From Arenimonas terrae (GTDB taxonomy: Bacteria; Pseudomonadota; Gammaproteobacteria; Xanthomonadales; Xanthomonadaceae), in assembly GCF_006265115.1 (NCBI RefSeq), contig NZ_SMDR01000001.1, positions 1,736,001-1,800,000 of the forward strand: 64,000 bases of DNA. The letters run 5' to 3'. Below are positions 24,311-33,423 of the stretch, piece by piece. How positions within the stretch are numbered: position 1 is the first letter of the stretch; every line of letters starts with the position of its first letter. The notes beneath the pieces were generated by a model. It was not told where the DNA came from. It searched no databases and worked only from the letters and a program-made list of their open reading frames with translations. The position numbers and the translations under genes were made by a program.

Positions 24311-25168
24311 ATGAAGTTCACGCGCATCCTCGGTGTCGCCGCCGCGCTGGCCGCGGCCACGGCCGTAGCCCAGGAAGCCGCCACCGTGACGCCCGCCCCC
24401 GAGCAGGCGCCGGCTCCGGTCGTGGCCCTCGAGGCCGACAACACCCCCGCCACCTGGGGCGACGCCACCGCCGGCGCCGGCAAGGCCGCCGCCTGCGCGG
24501 CCTGCCACGGCCTGGACGGCAACTCGGCCGACCCGCAGTACCCGAAGCTGGCCGGCCAGCACGAGCGCTACATCGCCCGCCAGCTGGCGCTGTTCAAGAG
24601 CGGCGAGCGCGAGAACGCGATCATGCTCGGCTTCGCCGCCACGCTGAGCGCGCAGGACATGCGCGACATCGGCGCCTACTTCGCCACCCAGAAAGTCGTG
24701 CCGGGCGTCGCCGACGACAGCGCGATCGCCGAGGGCCCGAACCAGGGCCGCAAGTTCTACGAAGTCGGCGAGAAGCTCTTCCGCGCCGGCAAGTCCGACG
24801 GCAGCGTGCCGGCCTGCCAGGCCTGCCACGGCCCGACCGGCACCGGCAACCCGGGCCCGGCCTGGCCGTCCCTGGGCGGCCAGCACGCCGGCTACACCGC
24901 CACCGCGCTCACCGCCTTCCGCGACGGCAAGGTCTGGGGCAGGGACGCCAACGCCAACGCCATCATGGCCGGCGTCGCCGCCAACCTCAGCGACGAAGAG
25001 ATCCAGGGCCTGGCCACCTACATCGAAGGCCTGCACAACGTCGCCGACGCGCCGAGCGCCGAGGCCGTGGCCTCTGCCGAAGCCGCCGCTCCCGCCGCCG
25101 CCGCGCCGGCCGAGGCCGCGCCGAGCGAAGACGCGCCGGCCGAGCCCGAAGCCGCCCCGCAGGGCTGA
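24311..25168 (+). CDS. Diheme cytochrome c4 with Ala/Pro/Glu-rich tail
   Basis: Periplasmic electron carrier of 285 residues. Signal peptide ILGVAAALAAATAVAQE. Two class I c-type domains carry CAACH (Cys62, Cys65, His66) and CQACH (Cys169, Cys172, His173), with candidate Met ligands in NAIMLGFAATLS and NAIMAGVAANLS. Each domain also has the cytochrome c4 YPKLAGQH / WPSLGGQH element. Beyond about residue 245 a low-complexity Ala/Pro/Glu tail is added, not typical of c4. It probably passes electrons to the terminal oxidase encoded at the right end. Gene order engB / c4 / dsbA / endonuclease is conserved among related genera. Confidence 0.94.
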   Translation: MKFTRILGVAAALAAATAVAQEAATVTPAPEQAPAPVVALEADNTPATWGDATAGAGKAAACAACHGLDGNSADPQYPKLAGQHERYIARQLALFKSGERENAIMLGFAATLSAQDMRDIGAYFATQKVVPGVADDSAIAEGPNQGRKFYEVGEKLFRAGKSDGSVPACQACHGPTGTGNPGPAWPSLGGQHAGYTATALTAFRDGKVWGRDANANAIMAGVAANLSDEEIQGLATYIEGLHNVADAPSAEAVASAEAAAPAAAAPAEAAPSEDAPAEPEAAPQG

Positions 25169-25265
25169 TGCTTTCCCGGACACGGCGCGTCCGCGCGCCG
25201 TGTCCGCTGAACCTTTCCGGCCCGGTGTGGTCTAGCTGGCCGACACTTTCCAGGAGCCGGACCCG

Positions 25266-26105
25266 ATGAAGCGCCTTTTCCCCCTGATGCTGGTCCTCGG
25301 CCTCGCCGCCTGCGGCGACAAGCCCGCCGAGACCCCCGCCGCCGCCGAGCCTGCCCCGGTGGCCGCGGAACCGGCCGCCACGCCTGCCCCTGAAGCCCCG
25401 GCCGACGCCGCGCCGGCCGCGGAAGCGCCCGTCGAGGCCGCCGCGCCGGTCGAAGGCGAGCCCGCCGCGCCTGCCGCGCCGGAAACCCCTGCCCCGGCGC
25501 CCGCCGTGGACATGGCCAACGCGCCGCGCGAAGGCATCGACTACACCGTGCTGGCCACGCCGCAGCCGACCTACGGCCAGGGCGGCATCGAGGTGGCCGA
25601 GGTGTTCGCTTACACCTGCATCCACTGCGCCAACCTGCAGCCGCTGATCAACACCTGGAAGGCGCAGCTGCCCGCCGACGTGCGCTTCACCTACGTGCCG
25701 GGCGCCTTCGGCGGCGTCGCCGACAACTTCGCCCGAGGCTATTTCGCGGCCGAGGCCACCGGCCTGCTCGACAAGACCCACGACGCGCTGTTCAAGGCCG
25801 TGCTGGTCGAGCGCAAGTTCGAGACCGGCTCGGTCGACGAGATCGCCGACTGGTACGCCACCCAGGGCGCCAACCGCGAGTCCTTCCTGTCGACGATGAA
25901 CAGCTTCGCGGTGAACGCCAAGCTCAACCGAGCGCGCCAGTTCTCGATGCGCACCGGCGTGAACTCGACTCCGACCATGATCATCGCCGGCAAATACAGC
26001 GCGGTCGCCAACGGCGAGCGTGGTGCCGAAGGCCTGCTGCAGACGGTCGACTGGCTGGTCGCGCGCGAGCGTGCCGCGGCGGCGCCGCAACCCGCGGCGC
26101 AGTAA
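25266..26105 (+). CDS. DsbA-family thiol:disulfide oxidoreductase, predicted lipoprotein
   Basis: Periplasmic disulfide-forming protein of 279 residues. The signal ends in a lipobox (LGLAACGDK), so it is probably lipid-anchored. Residues about 22-90 are an Ala/Pro/Glu linker, then a thioredoxin fold with active site CIHC (Cys118, Cys121) in FAYTCIHCANLQP and the cis-Pro loop GVNSTPTMIIAGKY (about 235). CIHC differs from E. coli DsbA CPHC, which should shift redox potential. Related genomes often have two dsbA genes here; only one is present. Partner of the neighbouring cytochrome c4 in exported c-type cytochrome maturation is plausible but inferred. Confidence 0.92.
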   Translation: MKRLFPLMLVLGLAACGDKPAETPAAAEPAPVAAEPAATPAPEAPADAAPAAEAPVEAAAPVEGEPAAPAAPETPAPAPAVDMANAPREGIDYTVLATPQPTYGQGGIEVAEVFAYTCIHCANLQPLINTWKAQLPADVRFTYVPGAFGGVADNFARGYFAAEATGLLDKTHDALFKAVLVERKFETGSVDEIADWYATQGANRESFLSTMNSFAVNAKLNRARQFSMRTGVNSTPTMIIAGKYSAVANGERGAEGLLQTVDWLVARERAAAAPQPAAQ

Positions 26106-26127
26106 GTACCCGCACCCACGCGTCACG

Positions 26128-26155
26128 ACGGGGCCACTTCGGTGGCCCCGTTCAT
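26128..26155 (+). terminator. Intrinsic terminator after dsbA
   Basis: ACGGGGCCAC (26128-26137), tetraloop TTCG, GTGGCCCCGT (26142-26151), then TCATTTT. A perfect 10-bp stem with the stable UUCG loop. Confidence 0.8.
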
Positions 26156-26198
26156 TTTCAGCCTTGCCGATGCCGCCTCGCGGTCGCACCATGTCGGC

Positions 26199-26942
26199 AT
26201 GTCCACGACGCCCGACCGCCTGCGCCTGCTCAGCGCCAACATCCAGGCCGGCTCCAGCACGCGCGCCTACCGCGAATACGTCACCCGCAGCTGGTCGCAC
26301 GTGCTGCCCAACGGCAAGCGCCTGAACCTCGACGGGCTGGCCACCCTGGCTCAGCCCTACGACGTGGTCGGCCTGCAGGAAAGCGACCCCGGCAGCCTGC
26401 GTTCCGGCTTCACCAACCAGGCCGACTACCTGGCCGAGCGCGCGCATTTCCCGTTCTGGAGCCACCAGCCGAACCGCCGCATCTCGCGCATCGCCGGCAG
26501 CGGCAACGCGCTGCTGAGTCGGATCGAGCCGGCCGAGCTGCTCGACTACGCGCTGCCCGGCCGCATCGCCGGCCGTGGGGTGCTGCTGGCGCATTTCGGC
26601 AAGGGAGCGTCGGCGTGGTCGCTGGCGGTGACGCATCTTTCGCTGGGCGCCAAGTCGCGGCAGCTGCAGATCGGCTTCCTGGCCGAGCTGCTGTCGGAGT
26701 TCCCGCGGCTGGTGCTGATGGGCGACTTCAACTGCGATTCGGACGCGCCGGAGATGCGGCCGCTGTACCGGCAGACATCGCTGTCACCGCCGCCGGAGCG
26801 GGTGTGCACTTTCCCCAGCTGGGCGCCGCAGCGCTGCCTGGACCACGTGCTGGTCGGCGGCTTCAAGGCGCTGAACTACCACGCGATCCCGGCCGCGGGC
26901 TCGGACCACATGGCGGTGTCGGTCGAACTCGCGCCGGCCTGA
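26199..26942 (+). CDS. Endonuclease/exonuclease/phosphatase-family protein
   Basis: Metal-dependent phosphodiesterase or nuclease-fold protein of 247 residues without signal peptide. Motifs in order: LRLLSANIQAG (metal-binding Asn), VVGLQESDPGSLRSG (metal Glu), SGNALLSR, AVTHLSLG (catalytic His), VLMGDFNCDSD (GDFN), and the end SDHMAVSVEL (SDH). All catalytic residues are present. Homologues sit in the same position beside dsbA in Pseudomonas and xanthomonads. Substrate unknown. Confidence 0.9.
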   Translation: MSTTPDRLRLLSANIQAGSSTRAYREYVTRSWSHVLPNGKRLNLDGLATLAQPYDVVGLQESDPGSLRSGFTNQADYLAERAHFPFWSHQPNRRISRIAGSGNALLSRIEPAELLDYALPGRIAGRGVLLAHFGKGASAWSLAVTHLSLGAKSRQLQIGFLAELLSEFPRLVLMGDFNCDSDAPEMRPLYRQTSLSPPPERVCTFPSWAPQRCLDHVLVGGFKALNYHAIPAAGSDHMAVSVELAPA

Positions 26943-26962
26943 TTCCCTGCGCTTGCGCTTGT

Positions 26963-26997
26963 GCGCAAGCAGGTCACTTGCTCGTGCCTTGGTGATC
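26963..26997 (+). repeat. 35-nt hairpin module, copy 2
   Basis: Matches 18216-18250 at 30 of 35 positions with the GCAAG/CTTGC dyad kept. It is followed 5 nt later by one GCCGGGATCG unit (27003-27036) which runs into palindrome B, giving the complete dyad-unit-palindrome order. Confidence 0.65.
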
Positions 26998-27030
26998 CGT
27001 CGGCCGGGATCGGTTCTGGCGACAGGCCGC

Positions 27031-27130
27031 CGCACGTGAGGTCTCTTTCCGGGGACGCCGTGAATCCATCCATGGAGGCTCTTCGAAAACGTCCATGTTT
27101 TCGAAGCCCCGGAAAGAGACCTCACGCACG
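27031..27130 (-). repeat. Compound palindrome, copy B (reverse orientation)
   Basis: Exactly 100 bp, inverted relative to copy A. Outer arms 27031-27054 and 27107-27130 pair with two adjacent mismatches near the ends. Inner hairpin CTTCGAAAAC (27081-27090) / GTTTTCGAAG (27097-27106) is identical to copy A; as expected for the opposite orientation its loop reads GTCCAT. The 26-nt bulge (27055-27080) differs from A at a single position. Two outer-stem pairs differ from A and both are compensated in the opposite arm. Confidence 0.92.
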
Positions 27131-27527
27131 ACGACCTGCGGATCATCCGGGCCGGGAATTCGACTTTCGGAGACTCGCAAGCGCTCGGACATGCGCAGCC
27201 CCGGCGCTCGCCGGTCTTCGCTCTGGAGCATTCACGAAGGCCCGTGATGTCAATGCCCGCCTGCGACCCAATCTCGCGCCGCCAGTTCAACAAGTGTCCG
27301 TAGGGACGCGCCGCGGGAGGCGTGCTCGGTCCCAGGGCATCGACCGGGTTAGCCAAACCCGCACCGCAGGAAAGATCGCACTCGCGTTAGCAAGGCGCCG
27401 CAGGCGTAAGCATCCCGCGAAGATCGCTCCACGCTTTCCGTGACAAACCCTTGCAGCGCCGGACCGGCAGCACCGGATCAACGGGCACGAAATCCGGTGC
27501 TGCCGGCGCCGGATCAACGACGCGCAG
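27131..27527. other. Non-coding remainder of the 640-bp gap before the TonB receptor
   Basis: No convincing gene. The first 35 nt continue homology with the flank of copy A. Near 27469-27516 there is a dyad CAGCACCGGAT / ATCCGGTGCTG plus a direct repeat CCGGATCAACG, probably a second stem-loop near the end of the receptor transcript. Otherwise unremarkable. Confidence 0.5.
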
Positions 27528-27558
27528 AAAAAAAGGGCCGGCGGATAACCGCCGGCCC
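27528..27558 (-). terminator. Intrinsic terminator of the TonB-dependent receptor
   Basis: On the minus strand GGGCCGGCGG, loop TTAT, CCGCCGGCCC, then seven T. The stem is 10 bp and perfect; it lies 25 nt after the receptor stop. Confidence 0.92.
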
Positions 27559-27582
27559 CGGTGTCGCGCAGACGCGCTCCCC

Positions 27583-30456
27583 TTAGAACTTCATGTTGGC
27601 ACGCAGGTAGTAGAAGCGGCCGCCCGGGATGTCGTAGGTGGACGCGTCGTAACCGTTGAGCGAGCAGGACAGGCAGATCGGCGGATCCTCGTCGGCCAGG
27701 TTGTTCACGCCGAAGGTCAGGCGCAGATCGTGGAAGTCGGCGATCTGATACGAGATCTGCAGGTCGTGGTAGGTCGTGGCCTCGAGGATGTTGGTGCTGG
27801 TGGCCGGATTGCTGCAGACCGGGAACGAGACGGCACGGCCGCAATCCTCGCGCAGCTCGCTGATGTGGCGGATCGTCCAGGCCGCCGACCAGGCGCCGAG
27901 GCTCCAGTCGGTGGTGAAGTTCGAGGTCCACTCCGGGATCGAGCTGTCGACCACCTCGATGCCCGGGCCCTGCGGCTGACGCTGGCCGGCGGCGCCGAAG
28001 GCCTCGTACTCGGTGACGAAGGTGTTGCGCCACGAGGCCTTGAACTGGCCGATCTTCGATTCCGGGAAGGTCCAGAACAGGTCGATGTCCCAGCCGCTGG
28101 TGTTGATCACGCCCAGGTTGGTCAGGCGGTTGTTGAAGCTGTTGATGCCGCCGGTGGGCGCGCGGGTGATGCCGCCGCAGTACAGCGGGTCCAGGGTTTG
28201 CACGCACAGGTCGAGCTGGGTCTGGGCGTCGATGGCCTGGATCGCACCCTCGATCTCATGCTGGTAGTAGGTCACTTCGATGTCGACGCGGTCGGCCGCG
28301 ACCGAGTTCTCGGCGAAGGACGGGCTCCAGATGAAGCCGGTGGACCAGCTCTCGGAGAATTCCGGATCCAGGTCTTCGTTGCCGCCCGTGGTGACCGAGA
28401 TCTGCGGGTTCGGCTGGGCATAACCGGCCGGAACGCCGAGGGCCGCGCAGTTGGCGGTCAGCCCCGGGGCGATGGGCGTCGAGCACGGGTCGTCGAGCTG
28501 GGCGTCGAAGCGGCTGGCGGAGCCGAACAGCTCGCCGATCGACGGCGCGCGGAAACCTTCCGCGTAGCTGGTGCGGATCACGAGCTCGTCGACCACCTGC
28601 CAGCGCAGGCCGTATTTGGGCGTGACTTCGCTGATGCCGGTGCTGTAGTCGGAGTAGCGGCCGGCGACCGTGAAGTCGAGCTTCTTGCCCCAGGCCGAAT
28701 CGGCCAGCAGCGGGAAGTTGACCTCGAAGTAGAGCTCGGTCACGTCGTACTCGCCCGCGGTCGGCAGCGAGGGCACGCCGTTGTAGTCGCCCGCGACCGT
28801 GATCGGATCGGGCTGGTAGGAGCCTTCCAGGCGGCGGTGCTCGATACCGGTCGCGAAGTCCACCGAACCGGCCGGCATGTCGAACAGCGCGCCGGAAAGG
28901 TTGGCGGTGATCAGGGCCAGTTCGTTCTTGCTGTTGTCGCGCACGATCGGGCTGATGAAGGCCAGCATCTGCGGCGTGATCGTGCCCGGGCCGCCGAAGA
29001 TGTTCAGCGGGGTGCAGCCGGCCACCGCGGCGCAGGCCGCCGGGTCGCCCAGGGCGAGCGCGATGTTGCGGATGTTGTAGCTGCCGTAGTTGGTCTGCTC
29101 GGCCTTGTTCTCGCTGAAGGCGACGTTGACGTCCCAGAACAGGGTGCTGTCGCCGGCCTCGAACAGGCCTTCCAGGCCGGCGCCGACGTACCAGGTGTCG
29201 ACTTCCTGCTCGAACACGCGCGGACCGCCCTCGACCGGGCGACGGCCGATCAGGATCAGGTTGCTGGCCGAATCAAGGTCGAAGCCGAACGGGTTGAAGG
29301 GGTTGAGCGCCGAGATGAAGATGCCGTCGGCCTGCGGGTTGCCGGTGCCGGCTTCGGGGCCGAAGAACAGCGGCTCGGGCGCGGCCTGGTTGGTCGACTT
29401 GCGGCGGTTGTACAGCACCTTGGCGTAACCGCTCACGCGGTCGCTGAAGTTGAAGCGCACCTGGCCGAAGGCGCCGCTGCGCTCGGACGGAGTGAGCAGC
29501 AGGTTGTACTGCGCGAAGTTGAAGCGGTCGGCCGGCGTGGCGAAGCAGTGGAAGTCGTCGGTGCGCACGCAGCCGGTCTGGGTCGGGTCGAACACCGGGT
29601 CGGAGACGCCGGTGTTGGGCGTGATGTCGTAGGTCACGCCGGTGTTCGGGTCGGTGATGATGAAGCGGCCCGTCGGCGTGCCCGAGCTGCCGAAGTTGGT
29701 GCCGGTGCCCGGCACCGGGAAGCTGGACTGTTCGCGGTCGCGCGAATAGATCACGTCCTGGTCGGTGTGGCTCAGGCCCAGGAAGTAGTTGACGCGATCG
29801 TTGCCGCCGCCCCAGGCGAAGTCGATGCTCTTGGTGGCGCCGTCGCCCTCGCCGTATTCGCCGTACTGCACGTTGAGCGAGATGCCGTCGAAGTCCTTGC
29901 GGGTGATGATGTTGATCACGCCGGCGATGGCGTCCGAGCCGTACAGCGAGGACGCGCCGTCTTCCAGCACCTCGATGCGCTCGATGATCGCCAGCGGGAT
30001 GGTGTTGAGGTCGGTGGCCGCGCCGACGCCCGAGGCCGAGGCCTCGTTGACCCAGCGCACGCCGTCGACCAGCACCAGCACACGCTTGGGACCGATGTGG
30101 CGCAGGTCGGCCTGCGCGGAACCCGCGCCGACGCCGCTGCCGTCCGGCGGGAAGCCGAAGTTGCCGCTGGAGTTGAACTTGGTGTTGAGCGCCGAACCCG
30201 AGCCGGTGATCGACTGGATCAGGTCGCCGATCGAGGTCAGGCCGCTGCGGTCGATGTCCTCGCGCGTGATGCGCTGGACCGGGACCAGGCCTTCGGCCTC
30301 GGAGGTCTTGATGCGGGTACCGGTGACCTCGACGCGGTCGAGCGTCTGGATGTCTTCTGCCGCAGGCTCCTGCGCCGCGACCGCGGCCGGGAGAATGGCC
30401 AGCAGCAACGCACCGCGGACCGCCTGGCTCAGGCGGGATGTACGGATGGTCTTCAT
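27583..30456 (-). CDS. TonB-dependent outer-membrane receptor
   Basis: Outer-membrane transporter of 957 residues. The ATG at 30456 has GGGGA 5 nt upstream and gives the signal peptide [13 protein letters not shown]...AAVAAQE. A TonB-box-like [11 protein letters not shown] precedes the plug domain ([61 protein letters not shown]). The long beta-barrel ends with YYLRANMKF, with the terminal Phe required for assembly. Several Cys pairs in loops (e.g. [12 protein letters not shown]) suggest extracellular disulfides. It belongs to the large plug/barrel class abundant in xanthomonads for oligosaccharides, peptides or siderophores; the substrate is not readable. Single gene with its own terminator. 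Confidence 0.96.
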   Translation of the reverse strand: MKTIRTSRLSQAVRGALLLAILPAAVAAQEPAAEDIQTLDRVEVTGTRIKTSEAEGLVPVQRITREDIDRSGLTSIGDLIQSITGSGSALNTKFNSSGNFGFPPDGSGVGAGSAQADLRHIGPKRVLVLVDGVRWVNEASASGVGAATDLNTIPLAIIERIEVLEDGASSLYGSDAIAGVINIITRKDFDGISLNVQYGEYGEGDGATKSIDFAWGGGNDRVNYFLGLSHTDQDVIYSRDREQSSFPVPGTGTNFGSSGTPTGRFIITDPNTGVTYDITPNTGVSDPVFDPTQTGCVRTDDFHCFATPADRFNFAQYNLLLTPSERSGAFGQVRFNFSDRVSGYAKVLYNRRKSTNQAAPEPLFFGPEAGTGNPQADGIFISALNPFNPFGFDLDSASNLILIGRRPVEGGPRVFEQEVDTWYVGAGLEGLFEAGDSTLFWDVNVAFSENKAEQTNYGSYNIRNIALALGDPAACAAVAGCTPLNIFGGPGTITPQMLAFISPIVRDNSKNELALITANLSGALFDMPAGSVDFATGIEHRRLEGSYQPDPITVAGDYNGVPSLPTAGEYDVTELYFEVNFPLLADSAWGKKLDFTVAGRYSDYSTGISEVTPKYGLRWQVVDELVIRTSYAEGFRAPSIGELFGSASRFDAQLDDPCSTPIAPGLTANCAALGVPAGYAQPNPQISVTTGGNEDLDPEFSESWSTGFIWSPSFAENSVAADRVDIEVTYYQHEIEGAIQAIDAQTQLDLCVQTLDPLYCGGITRAPTGGINSFNNRLTNLGVINTSGWDIDLFWTFPESKIGQFKASWRNTFVTEYEAFGAAGQRQPQGPGIEVVDSSIPEWTSNFTTDWSLGAWSAAWTIRHISELREDCGRAVSFPVCSNPATSTNILEATTYHDLQISYQIADFHDLRLTFGVNNLADEDPPICLSCSLNGYDASTYDIPGGRFYYLRANMKF

Positions 30457-30513
30457 GACGTTCCCCAAAGGTGGATGGTGACCCGCGCCTTGCCCCCAAT
30501 GCGCTGGTTGCCC

Positions 30514-30571
30514 CCACTTGTAAAGAATTCGTCAAATCGCAACAAGTGGATACATTACTAACAAGGTTAGT
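30514..30571 (-). promoter_or_regulatory. AT-rich regulatory region with two dyads upstream of the receptor
   Basis: The gap 30457-30588 is clearly richer in A/T than its surroundings. It holds an 8-bp dyad CCACTTGT (30514-30521) / ACAAGTGG (30542-30549) and a second one, ACTAAC-AAG-GTTAGT (30557-30571). These are candidate operators or promoter-linked sites for the receptor; the second could also affect the divergent side only weakly, since TauE reads the same way and ends here. Confidence 0.5.
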
Positions 30572-30588
30572 GAATCCATTCCCTTGGT

Positions 30589-31392
30589 TCAGGTTCCCGC
30601 CCAGAGCAGGCTGGTGCCGACCAGCACCAGGAAGACCGCAAACACCCGCCGGAGCGCCTCTCCGCTGAGCCGGTGCGCCAGGCGGGTGCCCAGGGGCGCG
30701 GTCAGCACCGAGGCCAGGGCGATCGCCACCGCGGCCGGCACGAAGACATAACCCCAACTCCCCGGCGGCAGGTCGCCATTGACCGGGCCGTGGGCGGCGT
30801 AGCCCGCCGCGCTGGCCAGGGCGATGGCGACGCCGCAGGCGCTGGAGGTTCCGACCGCCCGCACCGGCCGCACGCCGCGCCAGACCAGCAGGGGCACCGT
30901 CATGCTGCCTCCGCCGATGCCCACGAGCGCCGAAATCGCACCCACGAACACACCGGATGCCGAGTAGGCCGCCCCCTTGGGCGCGTCCGGACGCTCCTGT
31001 TTTGCCCTGGGCCAGTCCAGCCCCAGCTGCAGGGCCGCCAGATAGCAGTACGCGGCGATGAACCCGCGCAGCCACTCGTCCTCCAGCCGCGTCGCCAGCA
31101 GGCTGCCCAGCCAGCCGCCGAGCAGCATGCCCGGCACCAGCCAGGCGACCGTGGGCCAGAGCACGCTGCCGCGCCGGTGATGCGCGCGCGCCGACGACAG
31201 GCCGGTGAGCACGATGCTGGCCAGGGCCGTGGCCAGCGCCATGTGCACCGCCAGCCCGGCCGGCACGCCCTGCGCCGGCAGCAGCCAGACCAGGGCCGCG
31301 ACCAGGATCAGGCCGCCGCCGATGCCCAGCAGCCCGGCCATCACGCCGGCGACCGCGCCCAGCCCGAGATAGACCAGCCAGGCCAGGCTCAT
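30589..31392 (-). CDS. TauE/SafE-family sulfite/organosulfur permease
   Basis: Inner-membrane protein of 267 residues with seven to eight helices and the two-fold repeat of the TauE/SafE family: GAVAGVMAGLLGIGGGLILV in the first half and FVGAISALVGIGGGSMTVPLLV in the second. The start MSLAWLVYLGLG lies 54 bp from the divergent lytic transglycosylase. Family members export sulfite, sulfoacetate or similar anions; no sulfur genes lie nearby, so the substrate is open. Confidence 0.9.
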   Translation of the reverse strand: MSLAWLVYLGLGAVAGVMAGLLGIGGGLILVAALVWLLPAQGVPAGLAVHMALATALASIVLTGLSSARAHHRRGSVLWPTVAWLVPGMLLGGWLGSLLATRLEDEWLRGFIAAYCYLAALQLGLDWPRAKQERPDAPKGAAYSASGVFVGAISALVGIGGGSMTVPLLVWRGVRPVRAVGTSSACGVAIALASAAGYAAHGPVNGDLPPGSWGYVFVPAAVAIALASVLTAPLGTRLAHRLSGEALRRVFAVFLVLVGTSLLWAGT

Positions 31393-31446
31393 GGCGCCAC
31401 GCCCCGGTACCGGGGCGATGCAGGCCCTTGGGCTAAACTCACGACC

Positions 31447-33423
31447 ATGCTGCGAACACTGCTCATCACGTCCCTGCTGTTGGCCTGTGCAGCCCCCGCC
31501 CGCGGCGCCGATCCCTCGCCGCCGGACCTCTCGCGGCAGCGGCCGGCGATCCTGGAGGCGTTCCGCCACGCCGAGCATGGCCCGATCAGCCTACAGGACA
31601 CCGCGCGCATCGCCGACCACCCGCTGCGCGGCTGGGTCGAGGCCAGCGCCCTGCGCCGCCGGCTCTCCACCGCCGGCACGATCGAGGTGCGCGACGTCCT
31701 GAAACGTTTCGACGGCCAGCCGGCCGCCGACTGGCTGCGCGAAGGCTGGCTGCTCGAACTGGCCAAACGCCGCGACTGGTCCACCTTCCGCGCCGACTAC
31801 CGCGGCGGCGAATCGCTGGAGTTGCGCTGCGCCGACCTGGCCGCGCGCCTGGCCACCGGCGCCACCGACGCCGCCTGGATCGCCGACGGCCAGGCGCTGT
31901 GGCTGAGCCCGCGCGCCCTGCCCGCCGGCTGCGACCTGCCCTTCAAATCGCTCGAAGGCCTGGGCAAGCTCGGCCCCGAACAGCGCTGGCAGCGCATCGA
32001 CCTGGCCATTGCCGAAGGCCAGACCGGCCTGATGCGCTACCTCGCGCCGGGCCTGCCGGCGGCCGAGGCGGCCCGCGTGCGCGATTACGCCGACTTCATC
32101 GACGCGCCGCATGCGCGCGCCGCGAACTGGCCCAAGGACATCCGCAGCCGCGCCGTCGCCGCCGAAGGCCTGGCGCGCCTGGCGCGGCGTTCGCCCGATG
32201 CGGCCGAAGCGCAGCTGGCCACGCTCGCACCCCGGCTGGGCCTGGACGAGGCGCAGCGCGGCAAGGTGCTGTACGAGATCGCGCTGTGGACGGTCGCGTC
32301 CTACCTGCCGCGTTCGCAGCAGCGCCTGGATGCGGTGCCCGCCCTCGCCTACGACGAACGCCTGCACGAATGGCGCGTGCGCGAGGCCATGAACCGCCGC
32401 GACGACGCCGGCGCCGTGCGCGCGCTCGAGCAGATGCCGCCCGCGCAGCGCAACGACCCGCGCTGGCAGTATTTCGAGGCGCGCCTGCGCGAACGGCTCG
32501 GCCAGGCCGACGCGGCGAAGGCGCTGTACCGGCGCTCCGCCGACACCGCCACCTTCCACGGCTTCCTCGCCGCCGACCGCCTGGGCGCGCCCTACACGCT
32601 GTGCCCGCTGGAACCGTCCAAGGATCCGGCGCTGCGCCAGCGCGTCGCCTACCACCCCGGCCTGGCGCGCGCGCTGGAACTGTTCACCATCGACCGCGTC
32701 GGCCTGGCCACGCGGGAGTGGACGCGGCTGATGAAGGAACTCGATGACCAGGAACGTTACGTCGCGATCGAGTTCGCCCGGCAGGTGCATTGGTATGACC
32801 GGGCCGTGTTCACCATCGGCACTGAACCCGAGGACCTGCGCCAGTACACGCTGCGCTTCCCGCTGCACCACGAAACCACCCTGCGCCGCGAATCCAAGAA
32901 ACACGCCATCGACCCGGCCTGGGTCGCGGCCCAGACCCGCGCCGAAAGCGCCTTCATGCCGCGTGCGCGCTCGCATGCCAACGCACTGGGCCTGATGCAG
33001 CTGCTGCCCTCCACCGCCGAACGCACCGCGCGCCGCCTGGGCCAGCCCTGGACCGGCGCCGCCAGCCTCTACGACCCCGACACCAACCTCACGCTCGGCA
33101 TCGCCCACCTGCGGCACGAGCTCGACCAGCACGGCGGCATCGCCTACCAGGCCATCGCCGCCTACAATGCCGGCCCGACCCCGGTGAACCGCTGGAACCG
33201 CGACCGGCCCGGCTTCGACCCGGATTTCTGGATCGAAACCGTCACCTACAAGGAAACCCGCGACTACGTGGCCCGCGTGCTCGCCTTCAGCGTCATCTAC
33301 GACTGGCGCCTGGACGGCAGCGCGGTACCGGTGAGCGAGCGCCTGCTCGGCCGCACCGTCGCGAAAACGTCCCGCCGCGCCTTCACCTGCCCCCCGACTC
33401 CGGAACCCGCTCCCACGCCATGA
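31447..33423 (+). CDS. slt: Soluble lytic murein transglycosylase
   Basis: Periplasmic enzyme of 658 residues that cleaves the MurNAc-GlcNAc bond of peptidoglycan, leaving 1,6-anhydro-MurNAc. Signal peptide LLITSLLLACAAPARGAD. A long alpha-helical superhelix (U and L domains) is followed by the C-terminal goose-type lysozyme domain: VAAQTRAESAFMP with catalytic Glu500, NALGLMQLLPSTA, LTLGIAHLRHELD and AIAAYNAGPTPVNRW. Length and order match Slt70 of E. coli. Overlaps the next gene by ATGA. Confidence 0.95.
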   Translation: MLRTLLITSLLLACAAPARGADPSPPDLSRQRPAILEAFRHAEHGPISLQDTARIADHPLRGWVEASALRRRLSTAGTIEVRDVLKRFDGQPAADWLREGWLLELAKRRDWSTFRADYRGGESLELRCADLAARLATGATDAAWIADGQALWLSPRALPAGCDLPFKSLEGLGKLGPEQRWQRIDLAIAEGQTGLMRYLAPGLPAAEAARVRDYADFIDAPHARAANWPKDIRSRAVAAEGLARLARRSPDAAEAQLATLAPRLGLDEAQRGKVLYEIALWTVASYLPRSQQRLDAVPALAYDERLHEWRVREAMNRRDDAGAVRALEQMPPAQRNDPRWQYFEARLRERLGQADAAKALYRRSADTATFHGFLAADRLGAPYTLCPLEPSKDPALRQRVAYHPGLARALELFTIDRVGLATREWTRLMKELDDQERYVAIEFARQVHWYDRAVFTIGTEPEDLRQYTLRFPLHHETTLRRESKKHAIDPAWVAAQTRAESAFMPRARSHANALGLMQLLPSTAERTARRLGQPWTGAASLYDPDTNLTLGIAHLRHELDQHGGIAYQAIAAYNAGPTPVNRWNRDRPGFDPDFWIETVTYKETRDYVARVLAFSVIYDWRLDGSAVPVSERLLGRTVAKTSRRAFTCPPTPEPAPTP

